Assembly (NCBI RefSeq): GCF_039631295.1
Contig: NZ_JBDIVE010000001.1
Location: 310,001 to 374,000, forward strand
DNA from: Viridibacterium sediminicola
Lineage (GTDB): Bacteria; Pseudomonadota; Gammaproteobacteria; Burkholderiales; Rhodocyclaceae
Length of the DNA: 64,000 nt
Reading direction: 5' to 3'
Both the position numbers and the translations under genes were made by a program. The notes beneath the pieces are model-generated. The model saw nothing but the letters and a program-made list of their open reading frames with translations. It searched no databases and was not told the origin of the DNA. Shown here one piece after another: positions 36,001 through 44,830 of the stretch (position 1 is its first letter; every line of letters starts with the position of its first letter).

Positions 36001-39000
36001 AAGACCGATCAGCGCGGCATGCTGCTATGTGATGGCCCCGCGCCCGACAGCGGCAACCTGATTCTGCTGGCGCGCAGTCAGGACGAACAGGGCCATGCCG
36101 CCATCGCCAGCACCGAGCTCTACGTGGCGGGCGAAGAGAACTGGTTCCCCGCCTCGCAGAGCGATCGCATCGACGTGCTGCCGGACAAGCGCAGCTACCA
36201 GCCCGGCGAAACCGCGCACTTCGAGGTGCGCATGCCATTCCGCGAGGCCACCGCCCTGGTCACCGTCGAGCGCGAAGGCGTGCTCGCCGCGATGGTCTTG
36301 CCGATCAGCGCCAGCAAGCCGATGGTCGACGTGCCGATCAAGGCCAGCTACGGGCCCAATGCCTATGTTTCGGTCATGGTCGTGCGCGGCCGCGTCGATC
36401 CCGAAGTGCCGGGCCGCTTCGCCTGGCTGCGCCAGATGGTCTATCGCATCGGCATGTTCCTCGGCCTGGTGAAAGAAATGCCACAGGAGCGCGATACGCG
36501 ACCGACGGCCCTCGTCGATCTCAGCAAACCGGCGTTCCGCCTGGGCATGGCGCAGATCAAGGTCGGCTGGCAGCAATACGCGCTGCAGCTCAAGGTGGAG
36601 GCCGACCGCGAGCACTACACGGCACGCGAACATGCGCGCGTGAAGATCAGCGTGGCCGATGCCTATGGCAAACCCGCCGCCAACGCTGAAGTAGCCATTG
36701 CTGCGGTCGACGAAGGTCTGCTGGCGCTGGCCGCGCCGACATCCTGGGAACTGCTGGACGCCATGATGCAGCGCCGCCCGGCCGAGGTGCAGACCTCAAC
36801 CGCGCAATCGCAGGTGATCGGCAAGCGCCACTTCGGCAAGAAAGCCGCCGCGCCCGGCGGTGGTGGTGGCGAAGGCGCCAATGCGCGCGAGCTGTTCGAC
36901 ACCCTGCTGCTGTGGCGCCCCGCCGTGCAGCTCGATGCGCGTGGCGAAGCCTATATCGACGTGCCGCTGAACGACTCGCTGACATCTTTCCGCATCGCGG
37001 CCATCGCCCATGCCGGCACGATGCAGTTCGGCACCGCCAGCACACGCATCCGCAGCACGCAGGAAGTCATGCTGTTCGCCGGCCTGCCGCCCTTCGTGCG
37101 CGAGGGCGACCAGTTCGCCGCCATGCTCACCGTGCGCAATGGTGCGGATCGCGCCTTGACGCTGGATGTCAGCGCCAGTGCCGATGCCGGCAGCGGCGCC
37201 AAAGCGGTCGGCAGCCAGCGCATCAGCCTCAAGGCCGGCGAAGCCAGCACTCTGAGCTTCCCGGCCAACGCGCCCTTCGACGCCAGACAACTCAAGTGGC
37301 TCTTTGCCGCTCAGGAAATCAGCCAGGGCAAACCCGGCGCGAGCGATGCACTCAAGTTCACGCAGAACATTGGTGCGGCCTATCCCGTGCGCCTCTACCA
37401 GCAGACGCTCGAACAGCTCGAAGCCGGCAAGCCGCTGAGCTTTCCCGTGCAGCGCCCGGCCGGCGCCGTGCCGGGCCGTGGTGGCATCGACGTGCGCCTG
37501 GCCAACTCCTTGGGTGGCGAACTCAGCGGGCTGCGCGAATGGATGCAGCGCTATCCCTACAGCTGCCTGGAGCAACGCGCCTCGGTCGCCATCGCGCTGG
37601 AAGACGAGTCGCGCTGGCAGGCAACGATGAACAGCCTGCCCAATTACCTCGACCGCGACGGCCTCGCCCGCTACTTCGCGATGGACGCCCTGCAAGGCGA
37701 TGACACGCTCACCAGCTATCTGCTAAGCATCAGCCATGAAGCGGGCTGGCGCGTCCCCGATGCGCCGCGCGAGCGCATGCTCAAGGGCCTCGAAGACTTC
37801 GTCGCCGGCCGCATCCAGCGCTACGGCAACTTGCAGACCGCTGACCTGGTGCTGCGCAAGCTCGCCGCCATCGACGCCCTCGCCCGCTACGGCCGTGCAC
37901 GCGCCGAGATGCTGCAGCCGCTGGAGATCGCACCCAATCTGTGGCCCAGCTCCGGCCTCATCGACTGGGTGTCGCTGCTGACGCGCATGAAAGACATCCC
38001 CGAGCGCGAACGCAAGCTCGACGAAGCGCGCCAGATCCTGCGCTCACGCCTGACGTTTACCGGCACGACGATGAATTTCTCGACCGAGAAGAGCGACTAC
38101 CTGTGGTGGCTGATGGTCTCGCCCGACCTCAATGCCGTGCGCATGCTGCGCCTGATCGCCGACGAGCCCGGCTTCAGCGCCGCCGACGCCGGCCGCCTGG
38201 CACGCGGCGCCCTCGGGCGTCAGCAGCAGGGGCGCTGGCAGACAACCGTGGCCAACGCCTGGGGCGTCATCGCGCTGCGCCACTTCCGGCAGCGCTTCGA
38301 GCGCGACGCAGTGGCCGGCAACACGCAGCTGAGCCTTGGCGACACGCAGCAAAACCTCGACTGGCGCACGGCGCAAACGCGTGACAGCGGCGACCCGACA
38401 CAAGGCACAGCGCTTGGCGAAGGCCTCGCCGCGCACTTCGACTGGCCCGGCGCGGGCGCCGCACGTCCTGCCGCCACCCTGGCGCTGCAACACCAGGGCA
38501 GCGGCAAGCCCTGGGCCTTCATCGCCTCACGCGCCAGTCTACCGCTCGACAAACCGCTATTCGCCGGCTACCGCATCAAGCGCACGATCAGCCCCATCGA
38601 ACAGAAAAAGGCCGGCCTCTGGCAGCGCGGCGACAGCTACCGCGTGACGCTGGAGATCGACGCCCAAGCCGACATGAGCTGGGTGGTGGTCAATGATCCG
38701 GTGCCGGCCGGCGCAACCGTGCTTGGCAGCGGCCTCGGCGGCGATTCGGCGCAGCTTGCCTCGACGGCCACATCCGCCAACCCGCAAAGCTGGCAAGGCC
38801 CGGCGTTTGAGGAGCGCGCCTTCGATGGCTTCCGCGCCTATTACCGCTACCTGCCCAAGGGCAAGCTCCGCCTGGAATACAGCGTGCGCCTCAACAACCC
38901 CGGCCACTTCGAAATGCCCGCCACACGCGTCGAAGCGATGTACGCGCCGGAGATCTTCGGCGAGCTGCCGGTGGCGAAGATGGAAGTCAAGGCGGCGCCA

Positions 39001-39003
39001 TGA
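33079..39003 (+). CDS. yfhM: Bacterial alpha-2-macroglobulin (YfhM-like) with thioester motif
   Basis: A 1974-residue periplasmic protease-trapping protein. It has an N-terminal signal (MKLRSAAHLALTLVLACAG, with a weak lipobox VLAC), several macroglobulin-like beta domains, then the thioester domain with CLEQ at residues 1496-1499 (YPYSCLEQRAS). The C-terminal receptor-like domain ends at MEVKAAP. Length and CLEQ match the E. coli ECAM/YfhM type. These proteins are thought to bind invading proteases and protect the cell when the envelope is damaged. The penicillin-binding protein 1C gene follows 18 bp downstream, the classical pairing. Confidence 0.93.
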   Translation: MKLRSAAHLALTLVLACAGLCQAQSTASARVEAFAPQGEIKDVRQVTARFSAPMVAFGDPRLPPPFDIQCATPGSGHWVDARNWVYDFERDLPGGQQCSFSTRKALQTQAGQPLAPASFSFNTGGPGIRASWPEEGSEFIDEQQVFMLGLDAPADLASVRERAYCSIAGIGERVALQLIEGAERSKLLAEQAGRAQQFFAVLGKGGAQGLLAVKDDRLKDAPLLLARCARTLPAGAELKLVWDAGIRSAGSGIATRQQQTLPFRVRPAFEIKQSCERVKPDAGCVPVLPITLNFSAPVEAALAARIELLKADGKTVRPTLDAQAKAVESVRFNGPFSAHSEVRIKLPAGFRDDAGRSADNAADFPLSVRIDDDPPLLKFGAHFGILEAGAQAALPVSVRNVEASLKHLPQPPAKTSAGPGTLARIDTDSDENIARWLARVWLPPHDNEVTQSAFLKQHQRYPREGEISLLSGTRPDKSFKATPLSLPRIEGERTLELVGIPLPKPGFYVVEFASNRLGAALHNEAKPYYVYSSALVTRMAVHFKHGRESSLAWVTTLDNARPVANARVSVNTCEGQPLWSGNTDANGIARIDAQLEPGNNWRCQGLLVVARKDGDVSFMRSSWNQGISTWEFNLGGGASATPIATHTVLDRPLFRAGETVSMKHFVRLRTGQGFAEPPTPGGTVIISHEGSGQRYEVPARWQAGNGTSSWSIPKEAKLGTYTISLRVDGQQQESGRLRVEQYRVPLMKAVLKTPTTPAVRARRIDIDAQLSYLAGGVAAGAPVRVRSRLLPYPQQFPAYEDFSFGGKIPQEGLSAIEPYRYDPSGDEETPSEATAAGGSVGGYAARSRNLSLDGNGGARLSFDGIPQSDEPRALEVEMEYSDPNGQLLTAATRALVLPSAVVLGLRREGWYATREHLSFRVLALDPRGKLRIGQKVSVEAYSRKTYAYRKRLLGGFYAYEETAEVKRLGEVCSGKTDQRGMLLCDGPAPDSGNLILLARSQDEQGHAAIASTELYVAGEENWFPASQSDRIDVLPDKRSYQPGETAHFEVRMPFREATALVTVEREGVLAAMVLPISASKPMVDVPIKASYGPNAYVSVMVVRGRVDPEVPGRFAWLRQMVYRIGMFLGLVKEMPQERDTRPTALVDLSKPAFRLGMAQIKVGWQQYALQLKVEADREHYTAREHARVKISVADAYGKPAANAEVAIAAVDEGLLALAAPTSWELLDAMMQRRPAEVQTSTAQSQVIGKRHFGKKAAAPGGGGGEGANARELFDTLLLWRPAVQLDARGEAYIDVPLNDSLTSFRIAAIAHAGTMQFGTASTRIRSTQEVMLFAGLPPFVREGDQFAAMLTVRNGADRALTLDVSASADAGSGAKAVGSQRISLKAGEASTLSFPANAPFDARQLKWLFAAQEISQGKPGASDALKFTQNIGAAYPVRLYQQTLEQLEAGKPLSFPVQRPAGAVPGRGGIDVRLANSLGGELSGLREWMQRYPYSCLEQRASVAIALEDESRWQATMNSLPNYLDRDGLARYFAMDALQGDDTLTSYLLSISHEAGWRVPDAPRERMLKGLEDFVAGRIQRYGNLQTADLVLRKLAAIDALARYGRARAEMLQPLEIAPNLWPSSGLIDWVSLLTRMKDIPERERKLDEARQILRSRLTFTGTTMNFSTEKSDYLWWLMVSPDLNAVRMLRLIADEPGFSAADAGRLARGALGRQQQGRWQTTVANAWGVIALRHFRQRFERDAVAGNTQLSLGDTQQNLDWRTAQTRDSGDPTQGTALGEGLAAHFDWPGAGAARPAATLALQHQGSGKPWAFIASRASLPLDKPLFAGYRIKRTISPIEQKKAGLWQRGDSYRVTLEIDAQADMSWVVVNDPVPAGATVLGSGLGGDSAQLASTATSANPQSWQGPAFEERAFDGFRAYYRYLPKGKLRLEYSVRLNNPGHFEMPATRVEAMYAPEIFGELPVAKMEVKAAP

Positions 39004-39021
39004 CGCCTACACACTACGCGC

Positions 39022-41184
39022 ATGTGGCGCCCGTCTAGAACGCTGACACGGCGCGTCCTCCCCGGCATTGCGCTGGGCGGCCTGCTCCTGCTGGCGCTGC
39101 GGGTGCTCACTGCGCCGGTGCCGGATTTCGCGCAGGTGCGTGCCGACACGCCCAGCTCGGAAGCGACACTGCGCGACCGTCATGGCGCGGTGATCGAGCG
39201 CCTGCGCCTGGACAGGACGCGGCGCATGCTGGACTGGGTGCCGCTCGATGCGATCTCGCCGCAGCTGCTGCGTGCCGTGGTGGCCTCGGAAGACCGACGT
39301 TTCTGGTGGCATCCGGGCATCGACCCGATTGGCATCGGCTCGGCGCTCATCGACAATCTGCACCGGCAGCGGCCACGCGGCGCGAGCACGATCAGCATGC
39401 AGCTGGCCGGCTTGCTGGCCGAGCCGCCGCTGCCGCGGAACTGGCGCGGCAAGCTGCAGCAAATGCGCATGGCCTTGGCGCTGGAGTTGCGCTGGAGCAA
39501 GCGCGAGATTCTCGAAGCCTGGCTCAACCGCCTGCCCTTCCGTGGCGAGCTGGTCGGCATTGACGCCGCGGCGCGCGGCTTGCTCGCCAAGGGGCCGGAC
39601 GGGCTCGATGCAGCGGATGCCGCCGTGCTCGCCGCGCTGATTCGCGCGCCCTCGGCAAACCGTGCCACGCTGGCGCGCCGCGCGTGCGCCAGCTTGCGTG
39701 CGCTGCAAGCCGATGCGGCCTGTGCGCAGAGCGATTACCTGGCGCTCGGCTTGCCCGCACGCCCCTATCCGCTGCCCGGCGTGGACGACGCGCCGCATCT
39801 GGCGCGGCGCCTGCTGCGCAAGAGCGGCGAAGTGCTGCAAACGAGTGTAGACGGCGCGCTACAGCGCTTTGCCAGCGAGAGCTTGCGCACGCATCTGGCC
39901 GAGCTGGCCGAGCGCAATGTCGAAGATGGCGCGGTGATCGTGCTCGACAATCGCAGCGGCGAAGTGCTGGCCTACGTCGGCTCCAGCGGCGAGCTCAGCG
40001 GCGCAGCGGCGGTCGATGGCGTGGCGGCGCAGCGCCAGCCGGGCTCGACGCTCAAGCCCCTGCTCTATGGCCTGGCCATTGACCGCGACCTGCTCAGCGC
40101 CAGCTCGGTGCTCGATGATTCGCCCCTGGCCTTGAACACGCCATCCGGCCTCTATATCCCGCAGGATTACGACCGCGATTTTCGCGGCGCGGTGAGTCTG
40201 CGCACGGCGCTGGGCGCCTCGCTCAATGTGCCGGCGGTGCGCGCGCTGAGCCTGCTCGGCGTGCCGCGTTTCTTAAGCGGACTGCGCGAGTTCGGTCTCG
40301 TCAGCATGCAGCGCGATGCCGACCACTACGGCTTTGGCCTGGCGCTGGGCGCTGCCGAAACCAATCTGCTGGAGCTCGCCAACGCCTACCGTGCGCTGGC
40401 CAATGGCGGGCGCTGGAGCGCACCGCGCTTCACGCCGGCCGCTGCCGATACGCAGCCCGCACAGCGCCAGGTGCTGGGCGCCGCGGCCAGTTTCATCATT
40501 GCCGACATCCTCGCCGACCCGGTGGCGCGTGCGCCGACCTTCGGCTTTTCCAGCCCGCTGTCCACGCATGGCTGGGCGGCAGTGAAGACCGGCACCAGCA
40601 AGGGCATGCGTGACAACTGGGCGATTGGCTTCACTGATCGCTATACCGTCGGCGTGTGGGTCGGCAATTTCTCCGGCGCCGCGATGTGGGATGTCTCGGG
40701 CATCACCGGCGCTGCACCGGTCTGGCGCGACATTGTCGAACACCTGCATGCCGGCCAGGCCTCACGGGCGCCGCGCCCGCCTGCGGGTGTGCAGCAGCGT
40801 CAGGTGATTTTCCAGCCGGCCATCGAGGCGACGCGGCAGGAGTGGTTCAGCGCCGCGCAAGCCGGCGTCGGGCCGCTACAGGTGCGCCTGCTCGATGAGG
40901 CGCGGGCGCAGCTGATCATGCCGCCCGACGCGGCAACCATAGCGCCGGATCCTGACATTCCGCAAGCGCGCCAGTCCCTGCTGCTGCAGGCGAGCGGCGC
41001 CGGCAAGCTGTGTTTGTTCCTCGACAATAAAGCGGTGGCGCCTTGCGGTACCCTGCAGCAGATGCAAGCCCTGCCCGCGCCGGGCCGCCACCAGCTGGAA
41101 CTGCGCGATCGCCACGGCCATGTGCTCGATGTACATCGTTTCGAGGTCCGCGCCCTGCAAACAGCAGCCGCCGCCACCCGATAG
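39022..41184 (+). CDS. pbpC: Penicillin-binding protein 1C
   Basis: A 720-residue bifunctional peptidoglycan synthase. It has an N-terminal membrane anchor (about 10-30), the GT51 glycosyltransferase domain (ASEDRRFWWHPGID, then RGASTISMQLAGLL), and the transpeptidase domain with S342-T-L-K345, SLN, and K522-TGTS. The C-terminal BiPBP-type domain is present. All catalytic motifs are intact. Together with YfhM it is proposed to repair the wall and defend it after breach. Confidence 0.95.
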   Translation: MWRPSRTLTRRVLPGIALGGLLLLALRVLTAPVPDFAQVRADTPSSEATLRDRHGAVIERLRLDRTRRMLDWVPLDAISPQLLRAVVASEDRRFWWHPGIDPIGIGSALIDNLHRQRPRGASTISMQLAGLLAEPPLPRNWRGKLQQMRMALALELRWSKREILEAWLNRLPFRGELVGIDAAARGLLAKGPDGLDAADAAVLAALIRAPSANRATLARRACASLRALQADAACAQSDYLALGLPARPYPLPGVDDAPHLARRLLRKSGEVLQTSVDGALQRFASESLRTHLAELAERNVEDGAVIVLDNRSGEVLAYVGSSGELSGAAAVDGVAAQRQPGSTLKPLLYGLAIDRDLLSASSVLDDSPLALNTPSGLYIPQDYDRDFRGAVSLRTALGASLNVPAVRALSLLGVPRFLSGLREFGLVSMQRDADHYGFGLALGAAETNLLELANAYRALANGGRWSAPRFTPAAADTQPAQRQVLGAAASFIIADILADPVARAPTFGFSSPLSTHGWAAVKTGTSKGMRDNWAIGFTDRYTVGVWVGNFSGAAMWDVSGITGAAPVWRDIVEHLHAGQASRAPRPPAGVQQRQVIFQPAIEATRQEWFSAAQAGVGPLQVRLLDEARAQLIMPPDAATIAPDPDIPQARQSLLLQASGAGKLCLFLDNKAVAPCGTLQQMQALPAPGRHQLELRDRHGHVLDVHRFEVRALQTAAAATR

Positions 41185-41313
41185 CCTGGCACAATGGTTC
41201 AGCTTGCCAACCATGCCCGCATTCAATACGCTCTGAACTTCCCGGCGTCTTGATCCCGACTGCGGGTTCCCGCTCCGTTCTCCACCGCACGCGCCATCCC
41301 GCGCGCTTTCGTG

Positions 41314-42564
41314 ATGACACATCCTCCTGCCCGTATCGCCGTGATCGGTGGTGGCCCTGCCGGCCTGATGGCTGCTGAGGTGCTCGCCAGCGCCGGGCAC
41401 GCCGTCGAAGTCTTTGACGCCATGCCTTCGCTGGGCCGCAAATTCCTGATGGCCGGCAAGGGCGGCATGAACATCACCCACTCGGAAGCGACCGAAGCCT
41501 TCATCGCCCGCTACGCCGAGCGCTCCGCCCGCCTCGCGCCGATGCTGCAGCGCTTCGGCCCCGGCGCGCTGCGCGACTGGATTCACGGTCTGGGCATCGA
41601 GACCTTCATCGGCAGCTCTGGCCGCGTCTTCCCGACCGACATGAAAGCGGCGCCCCTGCTGCGCGCCTGGCTGCACCGCCTGCGCGAGCAGGGCGTGAAG
41701 TTCCATGTGCGCCATCGCTGGAACGGGGGTCTCGAACCGACCGCGCAGGGCCAGCGCGCACTGCGCTTCCTCAGCCCGAGTGGCGAAATCTCCTTTGTTG
41801 CCGATGCAGTGGTGCTGGCACTCGGCGGCGGCAGCTGGCAAAGGCTGGGTTCGGACGGCGCCTGGGTGCCCTGGCTGGCCGCGCGCGGCGTCGCCATCAG
41901 CCCCTTGCGGCCGGCCAACTGCGGCTTCAACGTGGCCTGGAGCGCGCACCTGCGCACACGCCATGCTGGCGAAGCGCTCAAGGCGGTGATGGCGCGCTGC
42001 GTCGATACCAGCGGCCTCACCTACAGCCGCCAGGGCGATTGCGTGATCAGCGATTACGGCATCGAGGGTGGGCTGATCTATTCGCTCTCGGCGGTACTGC
42101 GCGAATCGATTGCCGAACAGGGTCAGGCCACGCTGAGTCTGGACTTGCAGCCCGACCGCGACCTCGCCTGGCTGAGCCGCGAAATCGCCCATCCGCGTGG
42201 CGCGCGCTCGCTGTCCAGCCATCTGCATAGCCGCATCGGCCTGCACGGCCTCAAGGCAACCTTGCTGCGCGAATGTCTGGCGCCGGAAGTCTTCCAGGAC
42301 CCGGCGCGCCTGGCGGCCGGCATCAAGGCCCTGCCGATCAGCCTGCTCTCGGCGCGGCCGCTGGACGAGGCGATCAGCAGCGCTGGCGGCGTGCGTTTTG
42401 AGTCACTGGATGAGGGCCTGATGCTCAGCCCGCTACCGGGCGTGTTCTGCGCCGGCGAAATGCTCGACTGGGAAGCGCCCACCGGCGGCTACCTGCTCAC
42501 CGCCTGCTTTGCCAGCGGACACACCGCCGGGCACGGCGCACTGGCGTATCTGCAGCAGCGCTGA
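41314..42564 (+). CDS. HI0933-type NAD(P)/FAD-dependent oxidoreductase (TIGR03862-like)
   Basis: A 416-residue flavoprotein. The N-terminal dinucleotide fold is IAVIGGGPAGLMAAEVLA, the family motif GRKFLMAGKGGMNITHSE is present, and the C-terminal FAD block is GVFCAGEMLDWEAPTGGYLL. Physiological substrate unknown. The start is at ATG 41314, directly after an in-frame GTG (41311). Confidence 0.9.
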   Translation: MTHPPARIAVIGGGPAGLMAAEVLASAGHAVEVFDAMPSLGRKFLMAGKGGMNITHSEATEAFIARYAERSARLAPMLQRFGPGALRDWIHGLGIETFIGSSGRVFPTDMKAAPLLRAWLHRLREQGVKFHVRHRWNGGLEPTAQGQRALRFLSPSGEISFVADAVVLALGGGSWQRLGSDGAWVPWLAARGVAISPLRPANCGFNVAWSAHLRTRHAGEALKAVMARCVDTSGLTYSRQGDCVISDYGIEGGLIYSLSAVLRESIAEQGQATLSLDLQPDRDLAWLSREIAHPRGARSLSSHLHSRIGLHGLKATLLRECLAPEVFQDPARLAAGIKALPISLLSARPLDEAISSAGGVRFESLDEGLMLSPLPGVFCAGEMLDWEAPTGGYLLTACFASGHTAGHGALAYLQQR

Positions 42565-42569
42565 GCGGA

Positions 42570-43154
42570 TCAGATCGTACGCTTGCGCTTGCTGCTGGTC
42601 GGCGTCGCCTTGCGACTGGGCGGAGCCGGTTCGCTGCTGGGGCTGCTGTACTGCACCGGCACTAAAGCGTCTTCACGCGTGGCCAGCTCGACCGGCGCCG
42701 ACTCCACGCTGAGCATGGCGCGCTCGATCTGCACCACGATCTCCTGGGCGGTCGCGCCGTCGAGCAGGAACAGGTTCTTGCGCGCCGTCACACTGACCCG
42801 CGTCAGCGTCGGCGAGAGGGATTCGAGCTCCAGGCTCAGATCCATGTCACTGAGCCGCGCCCGCGTCAGCTGGCCTTTGTCGAGCGGCACCTGCTCATCG
42901 ACTTGCAGCAGCAGTTTTTTCGCCGCGATCTGCGTGGCGCTGGCGACCTTGTCCATCGGCGCGCTGAAGGTGCGCGAAGCAGTGCCATTGATCTGATGCG
43001 AAAAGCCGGCGCCCGCGCCGGCGCCGGCCAGACTCACCGCCAGCGCCGCGCAACCGCTGCACAGCAGTGGCGCGAGCAGGCACAGGCCCAGCGTAAGCAC
43101 ACGCCGCAGAGCGGCAAAGGAAGCAGGACGGGAAGCGGGCGTGCTGGGCGACAT
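42570..43154 (-). CDS. DUF3568 family lipoprotein
   Basis: A 194-residue protein with a signal ending LLCSGCAALA, in which the cysteine near residue 35 is likely acylated. A glycine/alanine-rich stretch and a domain with the DUF3568 pattern (TFSAPMDKVASATQIAAKKL, SVTARKNLFLLDGATAQEIVVQIERA) follow. The C-terminus is basic and proline-rich (residues 170-194), which is unusual. Function unknown. It converges on the flavoprotein gene. Confidence 0.75.
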   Translation of the reverse strand: MSPSTPASRPASFAALRRVLTLGLCLLAPLLCSGCAALAVSLAGAGAGAGFSHQINGTASRTFSAPMDKVASATQIAAKKLLLQVDEQVPLDKGQLTRARLSDMDLSLELESLSPTLTRVSVTARKNLFLLDGATAQEIVVQIERAMLSVESAPVELATREDALVPVQYSSPSSEPAPPSRKATPTSSKRKRTI

Positions 43155-43451
43155 GAGAACACCTGTTTTGAAGACTTGCGCGAGACTTCGCGCCTGACTC
43201 CTTCAAGCAGTGCGCATGCCCGCCCGTGCCGCGCCAGACGCTGCCTGACAGATGCGCGCAGCCGCCGTGCGAACGGTCGCCACGCGGGCAGCAACGGTCA
43301 GCCGCGAACATCCACCGCCGATACGCGGCCTGCCAAGCAGCTCGCCCCCTGCCCGAATACGTCAGCCCGCTGGCCAGATTGGGCAGCACACCGGCGGCAC
43401 GATCTGGCCAAGCGGCTTGACAGCGCCAATCATTTCGATAATCATTGAAAT
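43155..43451. other. Divergent intergenic region, lipoprotein and arsR
   Basis: 297 bp with no convincing gene. The right end holds the arsR promoter and operator; the left end should hold the lipoprotein promoter, which I cannot place. Confidence 0.5.
43417..43451 (+). promoter_or_regulatory. ars promoter and ArsR operator
   Basis: TTGACA at 43417-43422 is a perfect -35. The imperfect palindrome ATTTCGATAATCATTGAAAT at 43432-43451 covers the -10 region and abuts the arsR ATG at 43452. It matches ArsR-family operators in style. The leader is very short, and the mRNA may be leaderless. Confidence 0.7.
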
Positions 43452-43790
43452 ATGGAAACGAACACCGCCGTCAGCGCGCTCGCCGCGCTCGCCCAAGCCT
43501 CTCGCCTGCAGATCTTCCGTGCCCTGGTGCAAGCCGGCAGCGCCGGGCTGGCGGCTGGGCGGATCAGCGAGCTGACCGGCATCGCACCCTCCTCGCTGTC
43601 CTTCCACCTCAAGGAACTGAGCCATGCGGCGCTGGTGACATCGGTACAGAGCGGCCGCTTCGTGATCTACAGCGCCAACTTCAGCGCCATGAACGCGCTG
43701 CTCGCCTTCCTCACCGAAAACTGCTGCGGCGGCGCGCCCTGCGGCCCGGCCGTGCCGAGCTGCTGCCCTCCCGGAGATACCCCCACATGA
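43452..43790 (+). CDS. arsR: ArsR-family metalloregulator
   Basis: A 112-residue winged-helix repressor (ISELTGIAPSSLSFHLKELSHAALV is the recognition region). The C-terminal cysteine cluster NCCGGAPCGPAVPSCCPP is a likely As(III)/Sb(III) sensing site, in a place different from the CVCDL site of E. coli ArsR. It lies first in the ars operon, directly behind its probable operator, and overlaps arsI by ATGA. Confidence 0.92.
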   Translation: METNTAVSALAALAQASRLQIFRALVQAGSAGLAAGRISELTGIAPSSLSFHLKELSHAALVTSVQSGRFVIYSANFSAMNALLAFLTENCCGGAPCGPAVPSCCPPGDTPT

Positions 43791-44305
43791 AACGCATGCA
43801 TATCCACATTGCTGTCGCTGATCTGCCGCAGAGCATCGCCTTTTACTCCGCGCTGTTCGCGGCGCAGCCCAGCGTCAGCAAACCCGATTACGCCAAGTGG
43901 ATGCTCGACGATCCCCGCGTGAACTTCGCCATCTCACAACGCGGCGTAGCACCGGGACTCGACCATCTGGGCATCCAGGTGGAATCCGCCGAAGAACTGG
44001 CCGAGCTGCAGACGCGCCAGACACAGCTGGACGCCCCACAGCTGAGCCAGACCGGCACCGCCTGCTGCTACGCACAGTCGGACAAGCACTGGATCCGCGA
44101 TCCACAAGGCATCGCCTGGGAGAGTTTCCACACCCTGGCCGATGTACCGATGTTTGGTGCCGAGCAAGTAGCCGCCGGCAGCGCCTGCTGCGCCCCGACG
44201 CCGGTGAGCGTGAGCCTGGGCATGCCGACCCGCAAGAAAAGCGTAGCAAGCGACAGCAACAATGGAGCCCCCGACAGCACTGCCAAGCCCGGCAGCTGTT
44301 GCTGA
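43787..44305 (+). CDS. arsI: ArsI-like C-As lyase (CadI/ArsI family)
   Basis: A 172-residue glyoxalase-fold dioxygenase. The expected residues are seen: H5 or H7 and H60 as metal ligands, E112 (GIAWESF), and the vicinal pair C93-C94 (TACCYAQSDKHWIRDP) that binds trivalent organoarsenicals in ArsI. It breaks the C-As bond of methylarsenite and aromatic arsenicals to give As(III), which Acr3 can export. A long polar, cysteine-ended tail (from residue 130) is an extra. It overlaps arsR. Confidence 0.88.
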   Translation: MKRMHIHIAVADLPQSIAFYSALFAAQPSVSKPDYAKWMLDDPRVNFAISQRGVAPGLDHLGIQVESAEELAELQTRQTQLDAPQLSQTGTACCYAQSDKHWIRDPQGIAWESFHTLADVPMFGAEQVAAGSACCAPTPVSVSLGMPTRKKSVASDSNNGAPDSTAKPGSCC

Positions 44306-44326
44306 CACTTTTGGAGAACCCGCACG

Positions 44327-44830
44327 ATGAATGACAAGACATGGAACGTACTGGTGCTGTGCACCGGCAACTCGGCGCGCAGCGTGATGGCTGAAGCGCT
44401 GTTCAACATCCTCGGCAAGGGGCGCTTCCGCGCCTTCAGCGCCGGCAGCCACCCGAACGGTCGCGTCAATCCCTTTGCCATCGAGAAACTGGAGAGCATC
44501 GGCTACGACGTGAGCGGCCTGCGCAGCAAGAGCTGGGACGAATTCGCCACGCCCGACGCGCCGCAAATGGATTTTGTGATCACCGTCTGCGACAACGCCG
44601 CCGGCGAAGTCTGCCCGATCTGGCCCGGCGTGCCGATGACTGCGCACTGGGGCTTTGAAGATCCCGGCGTGAGCGGCAGCGACGAAGAAAAACGCGCCTC
44701 CTTCCACAAGGTATTCGAGCAGATCCGCAACCGCGTCGCGCTGTTCGCCGCCTTGCCGCTGGATACGCTGGACCGACTGGCGATCAAGCACGAGATGGAC
44801 AAAATCGGCCACACCCCGGTCCAATCATGA
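44327..44830 (+). CDS. arsC: Arsenate reductase, thioredoxin-coupled type
   Basis: A 167-residue low-molecular-weight phosphatase-fold reductase. The P-loop is LCTGNSARS with nucleophile C12. The later cysteines in VITVCDNAAGEVCPIWPG form the relay. It reduces As(V) to As(III). It overlaps acr3 by ATGA. Confidence 0.94.
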   Translation: MNDKTWNVLVLCTGNSARSVMAEALFNILGKGRFRAFSAGSHPNGRVNPFAIEKLESIGYDVSGLRSKSWDEFATPDAPQMDFVITVCDNAAGEVCPIWPGVPMTAHWGFEDPGVSGSDEEKRASFHKVFEQIRNRVALFAALPLDTLDRLAIKHEMDKIGHTPVQS

